Shown in pieces: positions 15,536 through 23,439 of a DNA stretch of 64,000 bases. Every line of letters starts with the position of its first letter. Position 1 is the stretch's first letter. The position numbers were made by a program, and so were the translations under genes. The DNA lies in the NCBI GenBank assembly GCA_002367105.1, contig DFCS01000030.1, forward strand, positions 42,617 to 106,616, given 5' to 3'. The notes under the pieces are model-generated. The model made no database searches. It was not told the DNA's origin and saw only the letters and a program-made list of their open reading frames with translations. The DNA is from Hungatella sp. UBA3048. Lineage in GTDB: Bacteria; Bacillota; Clostridia; Lachnospirales; Lachnospiraceae.

Positions 15536-17233
15536 ATGGGTAAACGTGTTCTTGTTGTGGGAGGTGTTGCCGGCGGTGCGTCCGCCGCAGCCAGAATCAG
15601 GCGTCTGGATGCAGATGCGTCCATAACCATATTTGAACGGGGAGAGCATGTATCCTTTTCCAACTGCTCACTTCCCTATTATTTAAGCAGGACCGTGGAG
15701 GATAAGGATTATCTGGTGCTGATGACTCCGGAGGGATTTGAGAATTCCTATGATATCGAGGTTCGTGTTAACAGTGAGGTGTGCGGCATTGACCGCACCC
15801 TTAAGAAAATAAGGATTAAAGACAGTGTATCCGGCCGGGAATATGAAGAATCATATGATGAGCTGGTGCTTTCGCCAGGATCCTATCCGATCCGCCCTAA
15901 GTCAATCGAGGGAGTGACTCTCCCTCATGTATTCACAGTACGCAATGTGAATGATATTGCAGAGCTGGATCAATATGTTGCCAGAGAAGAAATCCGCAGT
16001 GTGGTTGTAATCGGAGGCGGTTTTATCGGCCTTGAGGTTGCAGAAAATCTGAAATCTGCAGGAAAGCAGGTAGCTGTGGCAGAGGCTGCCAGCCAGATCA
16101 TGGCACCATTTGATTATGATATGAGCCAGATTCTGCAAAAAGAGCTCTTTGATCAGGGCGTGGAACTGGCTGTGGGTGACGGTGTAAAGGCTATCACTGA
16201 GAATAAGGTAATCTTAAACTCAGGCAGGGAGCTGCCCTGCGATGCAGTTGTGCTCTCCATTGGTGTACTGCCGGAGACAGAGCTTGCAAAGCAGGCAGGC
16301 CTTAAAATCGGTGAAACCGGTGCAATCAAGGTGACACCGGATTACCGCACCAGTGATCCGCATATCTATGCAGTGGGCGATGCCATTGAGGTTTACCAGC
16401 GTCTGACCCACAAACCAACCAGGCTCCCTCTGGCTGGTCCGGCTCTTCGCCAGGCAAGGGCAGCCGCTGATGCCATGTATGGCATGTCCACCAGGAATAA
16501 CGGAGTCATTGGCTCCTGCGCTGTCAGGCTGTTCGGGTTGAACGCTGCTGCCACAGGCTTAAATGAGAGAACCGCTAAAGCAAATGATATACCATGTGAT
16601 TCTGTCTATACTATGGCCATGGATAAGGTAGGCCTGATGCCCGGCAGTTCTCCCATGCACTTTAAGCTTGTATTTGAGGTACCCACAGGAAGGATCCTGG
16701 GAGCCCAGGCCATCGGCAGGGGCAATGTAGACAAGCGGATCGACGTTATCGCAACCCTTATTGCCATGAACGGAACACTGGAGGACTTAAAAGAACTGGA
16801 ACTCTGCTACTCACCGGTGTTCGGCACAGCAAGGGATGTGGTTAATCTGGCTGCGCTGGTGGCACTCAATGTCCTGCACGGTATCTTTAAACAGGTTCAT
16901 GTAAGCGAAGTGCGGGAACTGGTGGAGAGCAAAGCATGTATCATCGATGTGAGAGGCCGTGACGAGTTTGAGATGGGTCATCTCATTGGAGCCGTGAATA
17001 TTCCCTTAGGTGAACTCAGGCAGCGTGTATCAGAAATTCCTCATGACAGGCCGGTATATCTGCATTGCAGGACCAGCCAGAGAAGCTATAACGCATCCAT
17101 GGCGTTAAAGGGCCGCGGTTTTGACAACATCATTAACATTTCTGGCTCCTTCCTGGGAATCAGTTTTTATGAATACTTTACGGATATGACTACGGGACGG
17201 GAGAAGATACTAACGGAATATAATTTTTTATAA
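15536..17233 (+). CDS. cdr: CoA-disulfide reductase with C-terminal rhodanese domain
   Basis: The 565-residue flavoenzyme has an N-terminal FAD site (VLVVGGVAGGASAAARIRRL), a single redox cysteine Cys44 in SFSNCSLPYY as in CoA-disulfide reductases, an NAD(P)H site (VVVIGGGFIGLEVAENL), a dimerisation domain, and from about residue 465 a rhodanese domain with Cys511 in HCRTSQRS. The fusion matches CoADR-RHD and NADH-dependent persulfide reductases, which reduce CoA disulfide or CoA persulfide. AAGGA nine bases before ATG 15536 favours it over GTG 15530. It closes the sulfur operon, where it could reduce persulfide released by PatB acting on cystine. Confidence 0.92.
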   Translation: MGKRVLVVGGVAGGASAAARIRRLDADASITIFERGEHVSFSNCSLPYYLSRTVEDKDYLVLMTPEGFENSYDIEVRVNSEVCGIDRTLKKIRIKDSVSGREYEESYDELVLSPGSYPIRPKSIEGVTLPHVFTVRNVNDIAELDQYVAREEIRSVVVIGGGFIGLEVAENLKSAGKQVAVAEAASQIMAPFDYDMSQILQKELFDQGVELAVGDGVKAITENKVILNSGRELPCDAVVLSIGVLPETELAKQAGLKIGETGAIKVTPDYRTSDPHIYAVGDAIEVYQRLTHKPTRLPLAGPALRQARAAADAMYGMSTRNNGVIGSCAVRLFGLNAAATGLNERTAKANDIPCDSVYTMAMDKVGLMPGSSPMHFKLVFEVPTGRILGAQAIGRGNVDKRIDVIATLIAMNGTLEDLKELELCYSPVFGTARDVVNLAALVALNVLHGIFKQVHVSEVRELVESKACIIDVRGRDEFEMGHLIGAVNIPLGELRQRVSEIPHDRPVYLHCRTSQRSYNASMALKGRGFDNIINISGSFLGISFYEYFTDMTTGREKILTEYNFL

Positions 17234-17423
17234 TAGTTATATATATCCCCCTTGTATACTTGGTCGGTATCGGAGTTGAAGCTGAGGCCCTGCCCGCCTC
17301 CGTAATAGAAGACTGAATGGGTTTCCTGCCTATAAAGATTTACTTAAGGAGAATTATGGAAGAGAAAAAATTGGCTATACTTTCTATATAATTCAAATAT
17401 AGCAGGAAAAAGGAGGAACGTAT

Positions 17424-18047
17424 ATGAGAATTCCAAAGCACATCGGGATCATACCAGACGGCAACCGCCGCTGGGCCCTTGGAAAAGGTATGGGAAAAGA
17501 GGAAGGGTATGACAATGGAATATCCCCTGGTATGGTTCTTTATCACCTTTGCAGAAAACTTGGGATTAACGAAATGACCTTTTACGGCTTTACCGTGGAC
17601 AATACAAAGCGTCCCTCAATCCAGAGGGAAGCCTTTTCAAAGGCATGCGTAAAAGCCGTGGAGGAATTGTCAAAGGAAGATGCCGAGCTTTTGGTTCTGG
17701 GAAAAACAACAACAGCCATGTTTCCGGAAGAACTGAAGCCATATACCAACAGGCACCAGTTCGGCAATGGAGGAATGAAGATCAACTTTCTGGTCAATTA
17801 CAGCTGGGAGTGGGATCTGGGACTTCATGACGGAGCCATAGGTCCTAAATTAAAAACCGCCGATGTTTCCAGGATCGATCTGGTGATCCGGTGGGGAGGC
17901 CGCAGAAGGCTGTCCGGTTTCCTGCCGGTACAGTCCGTTTATTCAGATATGTATGTGATCGATGATTACTGGCCGGATTTTACGCCTCAGCACGTATACG
18001 ATGCGATAGAATGGTATTCCAGGCAGGACGTGACTCTGGGAGGGTGA
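17424..18047 (+). CDS. short, divergent cis-prenyltransferase (UppS family)
   Basis: The 207-residue protein is about 35-45 residues shorter than usual undecaprenyl diphosphate synthases. The pyrophosphate-binding start HIGIIPDGNRRWALGKG keeps the Asp (Asp12), Asn and Arg of DGNxRW, and the C-terminal RRRLSGFLPVQSVYSDMYVIDDYWPDF matches the RxSxFL..Q..Y.E...WPDF block. Several usually conserved residues differ: GHxxG is GYDNG, SxENWxRP is TVDNTKRP, and the GE before R.S is GR. It has AAGGAGG upstream and no obvious partner gene. It is probably a specialised paralogue and not the main UppS; substrate length is unknown. Confidence 0.8.
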   Translation: MRIPKHIGIIPDGNRRWALGKGMGKEEGYDNGISPGMVLYHLCRKLGINEMTFYGFTVDNTKRPSIQREAFSKACVKAVEELSKEDAELLVLGKTTTAMFPEELKPYTNRHQFGNGGMKINFLVNYSWEWDLGLHDGAIGPKLKTADVSRIDLVIRWGGRRRLSGFLPVQSVYSDMYVIDDYWPDFTPQHVYDAIEWYSRQDVTLGG

Positions 18048-18144
18048 AGATACACAAATTTGACTGATTGATTCTATAGCAAAAGAATATGGTTACTAAA
18101 ATTTGGCATAATACTTACGGAATAATATTTTAATGGAGGTAATT

Positions 18145-20058
18145 ATGCCAGAGACGGTTTTAGAAAAAACAGAAGGTCGGGTAAGCTATCATGACTCCGT
18201 GGAAGAGATGCTGGTCAGGATAAGAGATGACGGATTATCAAGTGTATTTTCCAGATGGGACGAGCAGGAAAAAATACGATGCAAATTTTGCCTGCAGGGA
18301 CTAAGCTGTCAATTGTGTACCAATGGACCTTGCAGAATCAATGAACAAAAAGGACCGGAAAAAGGTGTTTGCGGAATTGGGGCAGATGCCATGGCCATGA
18401 GAAATCTTCTCATGAGAAATATTATGGGCGCGGCCACCTATGCCCATCATGCATACGAGGCCTTCCGGACCTTAAGAGAAACAGGAAAAGGCAATACTGT
18501 TTTTCAGATAGCGGATGTTAACAAATTAAAATGGATGTGTGAAAAAACAGGGATCAATACAAACCAGGATGTGAACCAGATGGCTGTCTGCCTGGCAGAA
18601 TTTCTTGACAGGGAGATGAAAATAAGCCCTGATGAGAAAAGTGTTATGGTGGAAGTCTTTTCACCGAAAAAACGAAAAAAGATCTGGGAAGGCTTACACA
18701 TTTACCCGTCAGGCGTTGAACACGAAGTACAGAACAGCATTGCAAGCTGCCTTACCAACGTAGATGGTGATTATGTTTCCCTGGCAACAAAAGCTCTGCG
18801 ATTAGGTCTTTCCACGATTTATACTGCGCAGATCGGCCTTGAAATGACCCAGGATATATTATTTGGAACGCCGATGCCTCATGAAGTCGATGTGGATTTG
18901 GGAATTATGGACCCTGACTACGTAAATATTGCATTTAATGGACATCAGCCCTGGATTGGGGTTGCTGCTTTACAGATGGCAAGGATGCAGAAATATCAGG
19001 ATATGGCAAAGCAGGCCGGAGCAAAGGGTATTCACATCGTAGGCTCCATTGAGACCGGACAGGAAATGCTGCAAAGATTTGAAATGGATGATGTGTTCGT
19101 GGGCCTTATGGGTAACTGGCTATCCATTGAACCGTTTTTAGCAACAGGAACGGTGGATGCATTTGTAATGGAAGAAAACTGTTCTCCTCCTGCCATCGAT
19201 CAATATGCGGAAAAATATCAGGTTGCGCTTGTAAGCGTCAGCACGATTATCGGTGTTCCCGGCACAGAGCATAAGATGCCATATTATCCTGGTAAGGCAG
19301 AGGAGATGGCGGAAACATGCATTAATGTTGCCATTGAGAACTTTAAGAAAAGGCATGAGAAGATCAGGCCCATGGTACCAGAAAACAAACAAAAAGCCAT
19401 TGCCGGATTTTCTACGGAAGCAGTGTTAAATGCAATCGGAAATGATTTAAATAATCTGGTGGATGTCATTGCAAAAGGTCAGATAAAAGGAATAGTTGCC
19501 CTTGCAAACTGTTCCACATTGAGAAACGGGCCTCAGGATTGGAATACGGTAAACTTAACAAAACAACTGATTAAAAAAGACATCCTAGTCGTTGCAGGAG
19601 GCTGCGGAAACCATGGATTAGAGGTTGCAGGAATGTGCAATTTAGACGCCATCGATCAGGCGGGAGAAGGACTTAAAGGAGTGTGCAGGGCGTTGGGAAT
19701 TCCTCCTGTGTTAAGCTTTGGAACCTGCACGGATACAGGAAGGATTTCCATGCTTGTAACGGCCCTGGCCGACCATCTGGATGCCGATATTTCTGACCTT
19801 CCTATTGCAGTGACAGCACCGGAGTGGATGGAACAGAAGGCAACCATAGATGGCTTATTTGCCATAGCATACGGAGCCTATACCCATCTTTCTCCCACTC
19901 CCTTTATCACCGGCGCACCAAAGCTTGTAAAGCTGCTCACAGAAGATGTAGAGAGCCTGACCGGAGGCAAAGTGGCATTAGGAGATGACCCGGTTCAGGT
20001 AGCTAATGATATTGAAGATCATATCATGAAAAAGAGGCGAAATATGGGCCTTAATTAA
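18145..20058 (+). CDS. cooS: CooS-like Ni-Fe carbon monoxide dehydrogenase family protein with altered C-cluster motif
   Basis: The 637-residue protein aligns along its length with anaerobic CO dehydrogenases. N-terminal cysteines Cys46 and Cys49 (CX2C, in place of CX7C) would hold the D-cluster, and Cys55, Cys58, Cys63 and Cys76 the B-cluster. Most C-cluster ligands are present: His in FNGHQP, Cys in EENCSPPA, ALANCSTL, VAGGCGNH and SFGTCTD, and the catalytic Lys in APEWMEQKA. However, the segment that is GICCTGNE in Carboxydothermus CODH-II reads GSIETGQE here (300-307), so the Cys295 ligand is Glu303. CO oxidation is therefore doubtful. GGAGG at 18135-18139 selects ATG 18145. No cooC or cooF is nearby; the gene ends at a terminator. 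Confidence 0.88.
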   Translation: MPETVLEKTEGRVSYHDSVEEMLVRIRDDGLSSVFSRWDEQEKIRCKFCLQGLSCQLCTNGPCRINEQKGPEKGVCGIGADAMAMRNLLMRNIMGAATYAHHAYEAFRTLRETGKGNTVFQIADVNKLKWMCEKTGINTNQDVNQMAVCLAEFLDREMKISPDEKSVMVEVFSPKKRKKIWEGLHIYPSGVEHEVQNSIASCLTNVDGDYVSLATKALRLGLSTIYTAQIGLEMTQDILFGTPMPHEVDVDLGIMDPDYVNIAFNGHQPWIGVAALQMARMQKYQDMAKQAGAKGIHIVGSIETGQEMLQRFEMDDVFVGLMGNWLSIEPFLATGTVDAFVMEENCSPPAIDQYAEKYQVALVSVSTIIGVPGTEHKMPYYPGKAEEMAETCINVAIENFKKRHEKIRPMVPENKQKAIAGFSTEAVLNAIGNDLNNLVDVIAKGQIKGIVALANCSTLRNGPQDWNTVNLTKQLIKKDILVVAGGCGNHGLEVAGMCNLDAIDQAGEGLKGVCRALGIPPVLSFGTCTDTGRISMLVTALADHLDADISDLPIAVTAPEWMEQKATIDGLFAIAYGAYTHLSPTPFITGAPKLVKLLTEDVESLTGGKVALGDDPVQVANDIEDHIMKKRRNMGLN

Positions 20059-20081
20059 AGTTTATAAAGGGAATAAGAAAT

Positions 20082-20113
20082 GGCTTCGGCATTTTTACCG
20101 AAGCCTTCTTTTT
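20082..20113 (+). terminator. terminator after cooS-like gene
   Basis: GGCTTCGG (20082-20089) pairs with CCGAAGCC (20098-20105) and is followed by TTCTTTTT. The sequence resembles the terminator at 23308-23341. Confidence 0.85.
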
Positions 20114-20152
20114 GTGTTGGGCAGCCAGAATTGGTGTTTAATCCCCCGTTAA

Positions 20153-20196
20153 TGAGAATTATTTCACTTTTCATTTTTCCTGTCACCTTGTATAAT
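20153..20196 (+). promoter_or_regulatory. promoter of crp-like gene with possible Fur box
   Basis: TTTTCA (20168-20173), 17-base spacer and perfect TATAAT (20191-20196) form a plausible promoter. Just upstream, TGAGAATTATTTCA (20153-20166) resembles a Fur box that has lost a base. The Fur assignment is weak but fits the iron-type transporter downstream. Confidence 0.45.
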
Positions 20197-20245
20197 AATT
20201 ATATTTCCATCGTATAGCAGACATAGGAAGAAGGAGGAGTCTCAC

Positions 20246-20932
20246 GTGACACAACGGAAAAAGGACCTGGAATTTTTAAAAACCACAGAATTATTCCAGG
20301 GAATGAATGTGGGGGGGATGGAGTATGGAACGTGCAATTTAAAAAAAGGCAGCCTGGTCAGCAACCGTTATCAGGGAGAGAAATCCATCGGTATTGTAGT
20401 AACCGGCGAGATTACCGTCTCTTCGGTCACCACGGATGGAAAAGAATTGACCTTGAGACAGATTTACCCGAAAGATTGTTTTGGGATCTGCACGGTTTTT
20501 ACTCATGCCGAGATGCCCAACACACTGCAGTGCATGTGCCCCACTACCGTATTGTACATAAAGAAAAGTGAACTTTTAAAGGTGTTAAAGAGGGATCCGG
20601 AGCTGATGCTTCATATCATGACGATCTTTAATAAAAAGATACTATTTCTGCAGAAGAAAGTCGAAATGCTTAATACAACCTCTGCCAAAGCCCGGCTGGC
20701 TGATTATTTAGTGAGTCATGCCAACAGCAATGGGGTGGTTTCCCTGCGCACGGGAAAGACCGGATTGTGTTCCAGTCTGGGAATCAGCCGTGCAACCTTG
20801 TACCGGGAACTGGACAACTTCCGCCTTTCCCAGGCAATCGAGTATACGGAAATCAATGGATCGAACTGTTGGGAGAAATATTTGATGAACCGGATAAAGT
20901 GGCCGGTATTACGGATTACGGACGTGAAGTAG
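20246..20932 (+). CDS. Crp/Fnr family regulator, 3' end altered by a deletion
   Basis: The protein has an N-terminal cyclic-nucleotide-binding-type beta-barrel (about residues 20-120, with DGKELTLRQIYPKDCFG), a long dimerisation helix, and a C-terminal helix-turn-helix (GKTGLCSSLGISRATLYRELDNF). GTG 20246 has AAGGAGG nine bases upstream. After the recognition helix the usual GLI...I.I..-type wing is not completed. The last 20-25 residues (from about SNCWEKY) are read from DNA that, in another frame, encodes the middle of an ABC-type binding protein. So the regulator probably lost its last dozen residues and gained a random tail. The DNA-binding helix remains, so it may still work. Confidence 0.8.
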   Translation: MTQRKKDLEFLKTTELFQGMNVGGMEYGTCNLKKGSLVSNRYQGEKSIGIVVTGEITVSSVTTDGKELTLRQIYPKDCFGICTVFTHAEMPNTLQCMCPTTVLYIKKSELLKVLKRDPELMLHIMTIFNKKILFLQKKVEMLNTTSAKARLADYLVSHANSNGVVSLRTGKTGLCSSLGISRATLYRELDNFRLSQAIEYTEINGSNCWEKYLMNRIKWPVLRITDVK

Positions 20933-21480
20933 CCGCTGATATTGAAAAACGTTTAAAAGATGTAAAAGAGGAAGATAAACCGAAAGTAATGATTATTTAT
21001 CATTATAAAGACGGGGTATTCCAGACTTCCGGCAACCAGTTCTTCGGTCAGTACTGGTGCGATGCAACCGGAGCCGTCAGCGTATCAAAGGATATTCCGG
21101 GGTCAGGCGTGGATCTGACTATGGAACAGATCTATGAATGGGATCCGGATATTATCTACGTGTCAAACTTCAGTCCATACCTGCCTCAGGATTTCTATGA
21201 CAACAGCATTGAAGGATTTGACTGGAGTCCTGTTAAGGCCGTACGGGAACAGAAAGTTTATAAATTCCCTCTGGGAATGTACAGCTGGTTCCCGCCGTCT
21301 TCCGATTCTTCTCTCTGCCTTTATTGGATGGCACAGAAAAATCACCCGGAAGCTTTTGCAGATCTAGATTTGAACCAGACAATGAAAGACTTTTATCAGA
21401 AGTATTATCATGTAGAGCTGACGGATGAAGAGGTGGAAGGCATATTTAATCCTCCCCGTAAAGCAGCAGACGGAGTATAA
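20857..21480 (+). pseudogene. 5'-truncated siderophore/B12-type ABC binding protein
   Basis: In the frame ending at 21480, about 207 residues resemble the C-terminal half of FepB/BtuF-type periplasmic binding proteins: WIELLGEIFDEPDKV (interdomain helix), PKVMIIYHYKDGVFQTSGNQFFGQ, VSKDIPGSGVDLTMEQIYEWDPDIIYVSN, and SPVKAVREQKVYKFP. The family is usually 330-380 residues with a lipoprotein signal peptide. Signal peptide and N-terminal lobe are absent, and the frame runs upstream into the crp-like gene without a start. The gene is three bases before the permease start. Upstream in-frame ATG 20767 lies inside crp coding and is not credible. It is probably non-functional. Confidence 0.78.
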
Positions 21481-21482
21481 AC

Positions 21483-22499
21483 ATGCTGATGAAACGATAC
21501 GGAACCGGAACCAGGATATTACTGATCCTGGCTCCGGTATTAACGGCCCTGATCTGTCTGGGCATCGGACGCTATTCTTTTAATCTTGCTGACATCTGTA
21601 AACTGTTATATACCTATGCGGTTTCCGGAAAAGATGCCATCGAACCCCAGGCATACAGTGTTGTATTCAATATCCGTCTGCCAAGAATCATACTGGCAGC
21701 TCTTTGCGGAGCAGGGCTGGCTGTCTCGGGAGCAGCTTTTCAGCCCTTATTTTCCAATGCGCTGGCGACTCCGGATACTCTGGGAGTGGCGCAGGGAGCA
21801 TGTTTTGGTGCAGCACTGGCCCTTTTATTTTCTGACAGTCTTTTATGGGTTCAGCTGGTGGCCCTGGTATTTGGCCTGATTGCGATTATGCTTACTTATT
21901 CCATCAGCAAGGTTATAGGCCGGTCTTCCACGTTTATGATCATTCTGGCTGGAATCGCGGTTTCTTCACTTTTTACTTCTCTGGTATCTCTGGTTAAATA
22001 TGTGGCTGATCCTGAATCTCAGCTGCCAACCATCACCTACTGGCTGTTAGGAAGCATGGCCGGAATTACCTATAAGAGTCTGGCTATCGGAGGTCCCTTG
22101 ATCTGCGGGGGGATTCTGATGATTTATCTGCTTCGCTGGCGGTTGAATATCCTGTCAATGTCTGAGGATGAAGCAAGGTCCATGGGAATTGACTTAAGAA
22201 AGCTTCGCATTATCATTATTCTGGCAGCAGCATTGATTACGGCCTCCTGTGCTTCCATGTGCGGACGGATCGAATGGGTGGGGCTTTTAATTCCCCATGG
22301 GGTCCGGATGTTATTTGGAAGCAATAACGAACGGGTTATTCCGGCCAGCATCAGTCTGGGCGCAGTATTTATGCTGGTCATGGATACGGCTGCCAGGGCT
22401 GCAACGACTGCTGAAATTCCCCTGTCGATCCTGACAGCAGTGATCGGAGCCCCGGTATTTATTCTATTGCTGAGAAAGACAGGAGGAGGATGGCTGTGA
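21483..22499 (+). CDS. FecCD-family ABC transporter permease
   Basis: The 338-residue membrane protein has about nine to ten hydrophobic segments and FecCD signatures: IRLPRIILAALCGAGLAVSGAAFQPLFSNALATPDTLGV near the front and GRIEWVGLLIPHGVRMLFG near the end, the latter next to the ATPase contact loop. Substrates in the family are iron-siderophores, haem or cobalamin. It overlaps the ATPase gene by 10 bases. Because its binding-protein gene is truncated, the importer may be inactive unless another binding protein serves it. Confidence 0.9.
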   Translation: MLMKRYGTGTRILLILAPVLTALICLGIGRYSFNLADICKLLYTYAVSGKDAIEPQAYSVVFNIRLPRIILAALCGAGLAVSGAAFQPLFSNALATPDTLGVAQGACFGAALALLFSDSLLWVQLVALVFGLIAIMLTYSISKVIGRSSTFMIILAGIAVSSLFTSLVSLVKYVADPESQLPTITYWLLGSMAGITYKSLAIGGPLICGGILMIYLLRWRLNILSMSEDEARSMGIDLRKLRIIIILAAALITASCASMCGRIEWVGLLIPHGVRMLFGSNNERVIPASISLGAVFMLVMDTAARAATTAEIPLSILTAVIGAPVFILLLRKTGGGWL

Positions 22500-23284
22500 T
22501 TTTTGAAGTAAGGAAAGGCTGCTTTGGATATAAGGCAGGGGAAGAAATTTTAAAAGAAATCACATTCCGGCTTCAGGATGGAGAAGTACTGGCAATCCTG
22601 GGACCAAACGGCGTAGGCAAAACCACGCTTCTTCGCAATATGATGGGACTGCTGAAATGGAAATCAGGCGGAAGCTATCTGGATGGAACATGTCTGGCAG
22701 AAATGTCTGTAAAAGATGTCTGGCAGACAATCGCCTATGTTCCCCAGGCAAAAGCATCCCTTTTTTCCTATACGGTGGAAGAGATGGTCTTACTGGGACG
22801 CAGTGCCCATATCGGAAATTTCAGCCGCCCGAAAAAGGCGGATGTGGAAATTGCCGATGAGGCGATCCGGAGTGTTGGAATTGATTATTTAAGAGGGAAG
22901 CTGGTGAGCCGGATCAGCGGCGGAGAGCTTCAGATGGTTTTAATTGCCCGGGCCCTGACTGCAAAACCCCGGATACTGGTGCTGGACGAGCCGGAGAGCA
23001 ATCTGGATTTTAGAAACCAGCTGATTATTCTGGATACAATCCGCCGCCTGGCGGATGAAAACAACATATCCTGTATTTTTAATACCCACTACCCGGCACA
23101 TGCGCTAAAGATATCCGATAAGGCATTGATTTTGAACCGCAGCGGAAAAAGTATATCTGGCGAAGTGGATGAAGTGGTATCGAAAGAACATATGGAAGAG
23201 GCATTTGGGGTAAAGGTTCTGATCAATGAAATTGAAGAAGAAGGGCATCGGTTTAAATCCGTAACTGCCCTGGCATTAACCTGA
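22490..23284 (+). CDS. iron-siderophore/cobalamin-type ABC transporter ATPase
   Basis: The 264-residue ATPase has Walker A GPNGVGKTT, Q-loop VPQAKASLFSYTVEEMVLLGR, signature ISGGELQMVLIARAL, Walker B ILVLDEPESNLD and switch His in NTHYPAHALK. It is in the FepC/FhuC/BtuD group. Its ATG overlaps the permease end, with GGAGGA upstream. It remains intact although the binding protein at the head of the unit is broken. A terminator follows 24 bases later. Confidence 0.9.
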   Translation: MAVIFEVRKGCFGYKAGEEILKEITFRLQDGEVLAILGPNGVGKTTLLRNMMGLLKWKSGGSYLDGTCLAEMSVKDVWQTIAYVPQAKASLFSYTVEEMVLLGRSAHIGNFSRPKKADVEIADEAIRSVGIDYLRGKLVSRISGGELQMVLIARALTAKPRILVLDEPESNLDFRNQLIILDTIRRLADENNISCIFNTHYPAHALKISDKALILNRSGKSISGEVDEVVSKEHMEEAFGVKVLINEIEEEGHRFKSVTALALT

Positions 23285-23307
23285 CATGCTTCAAAGACTA
23301 AAAGATA

Positions 23308-23341
23308 GAAGGCTTCGGCATTTTTGCTGGGCCTTCTTTTT
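23308..23341 (+). terminator. terminator after ABC ATPase
   Basis: GAAGGCTTCGGC...GCTGGGCCTTC hairpin followed by TTTTTG. The loop side shares GGCTTCGGCATTTTT with the terminator after the cooS-like gene. Confidence 0.75.
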
Positions 23342-23382
23342 GTTTTGGACCGACTGAAAATCTTATCCTTATTTACAAATTA

Positions 23383-23391
23383 TGTTATAAT
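23383..23391 (+). promoter_or_regulatory. extended -10 promoter for two-component operon
   Basis: TGT followed by perfect TATAAT (23386-23391). The -35 region (TTATCC at 23363-23368) is weak. The kinase TTG start is 49 bases downstream. Confidence 0.45.
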
Positions 23392-23439
23392 ACAAAAAAA
23401 GAAAAGATTTGGAAGATTTTAACAAAGGGGGAACATGGC

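Noticed and set aside
17356..17391. An 11-residue open reading frame with AAGGAG upstream, ahead of the cis-prenyltransferase gene
   Set aside because: It has no regulatory codon run and no attenuator hairpin after it; a chance frame is as likely as a leader peptide.
18048..18144. Fnr- or Crp-type site upstream of the cooS-like gene
   Set aside because: TTGACTGATTGATT contains a half-site-like TTGAT but no symmetric ATCAA half at the right spacing.
20767..20856. ATG 20767 as start of the binding protein
   Set aside because: The first 30 residues would be the Crp gene read out of frame, with no signal peptide and no ribosome site.
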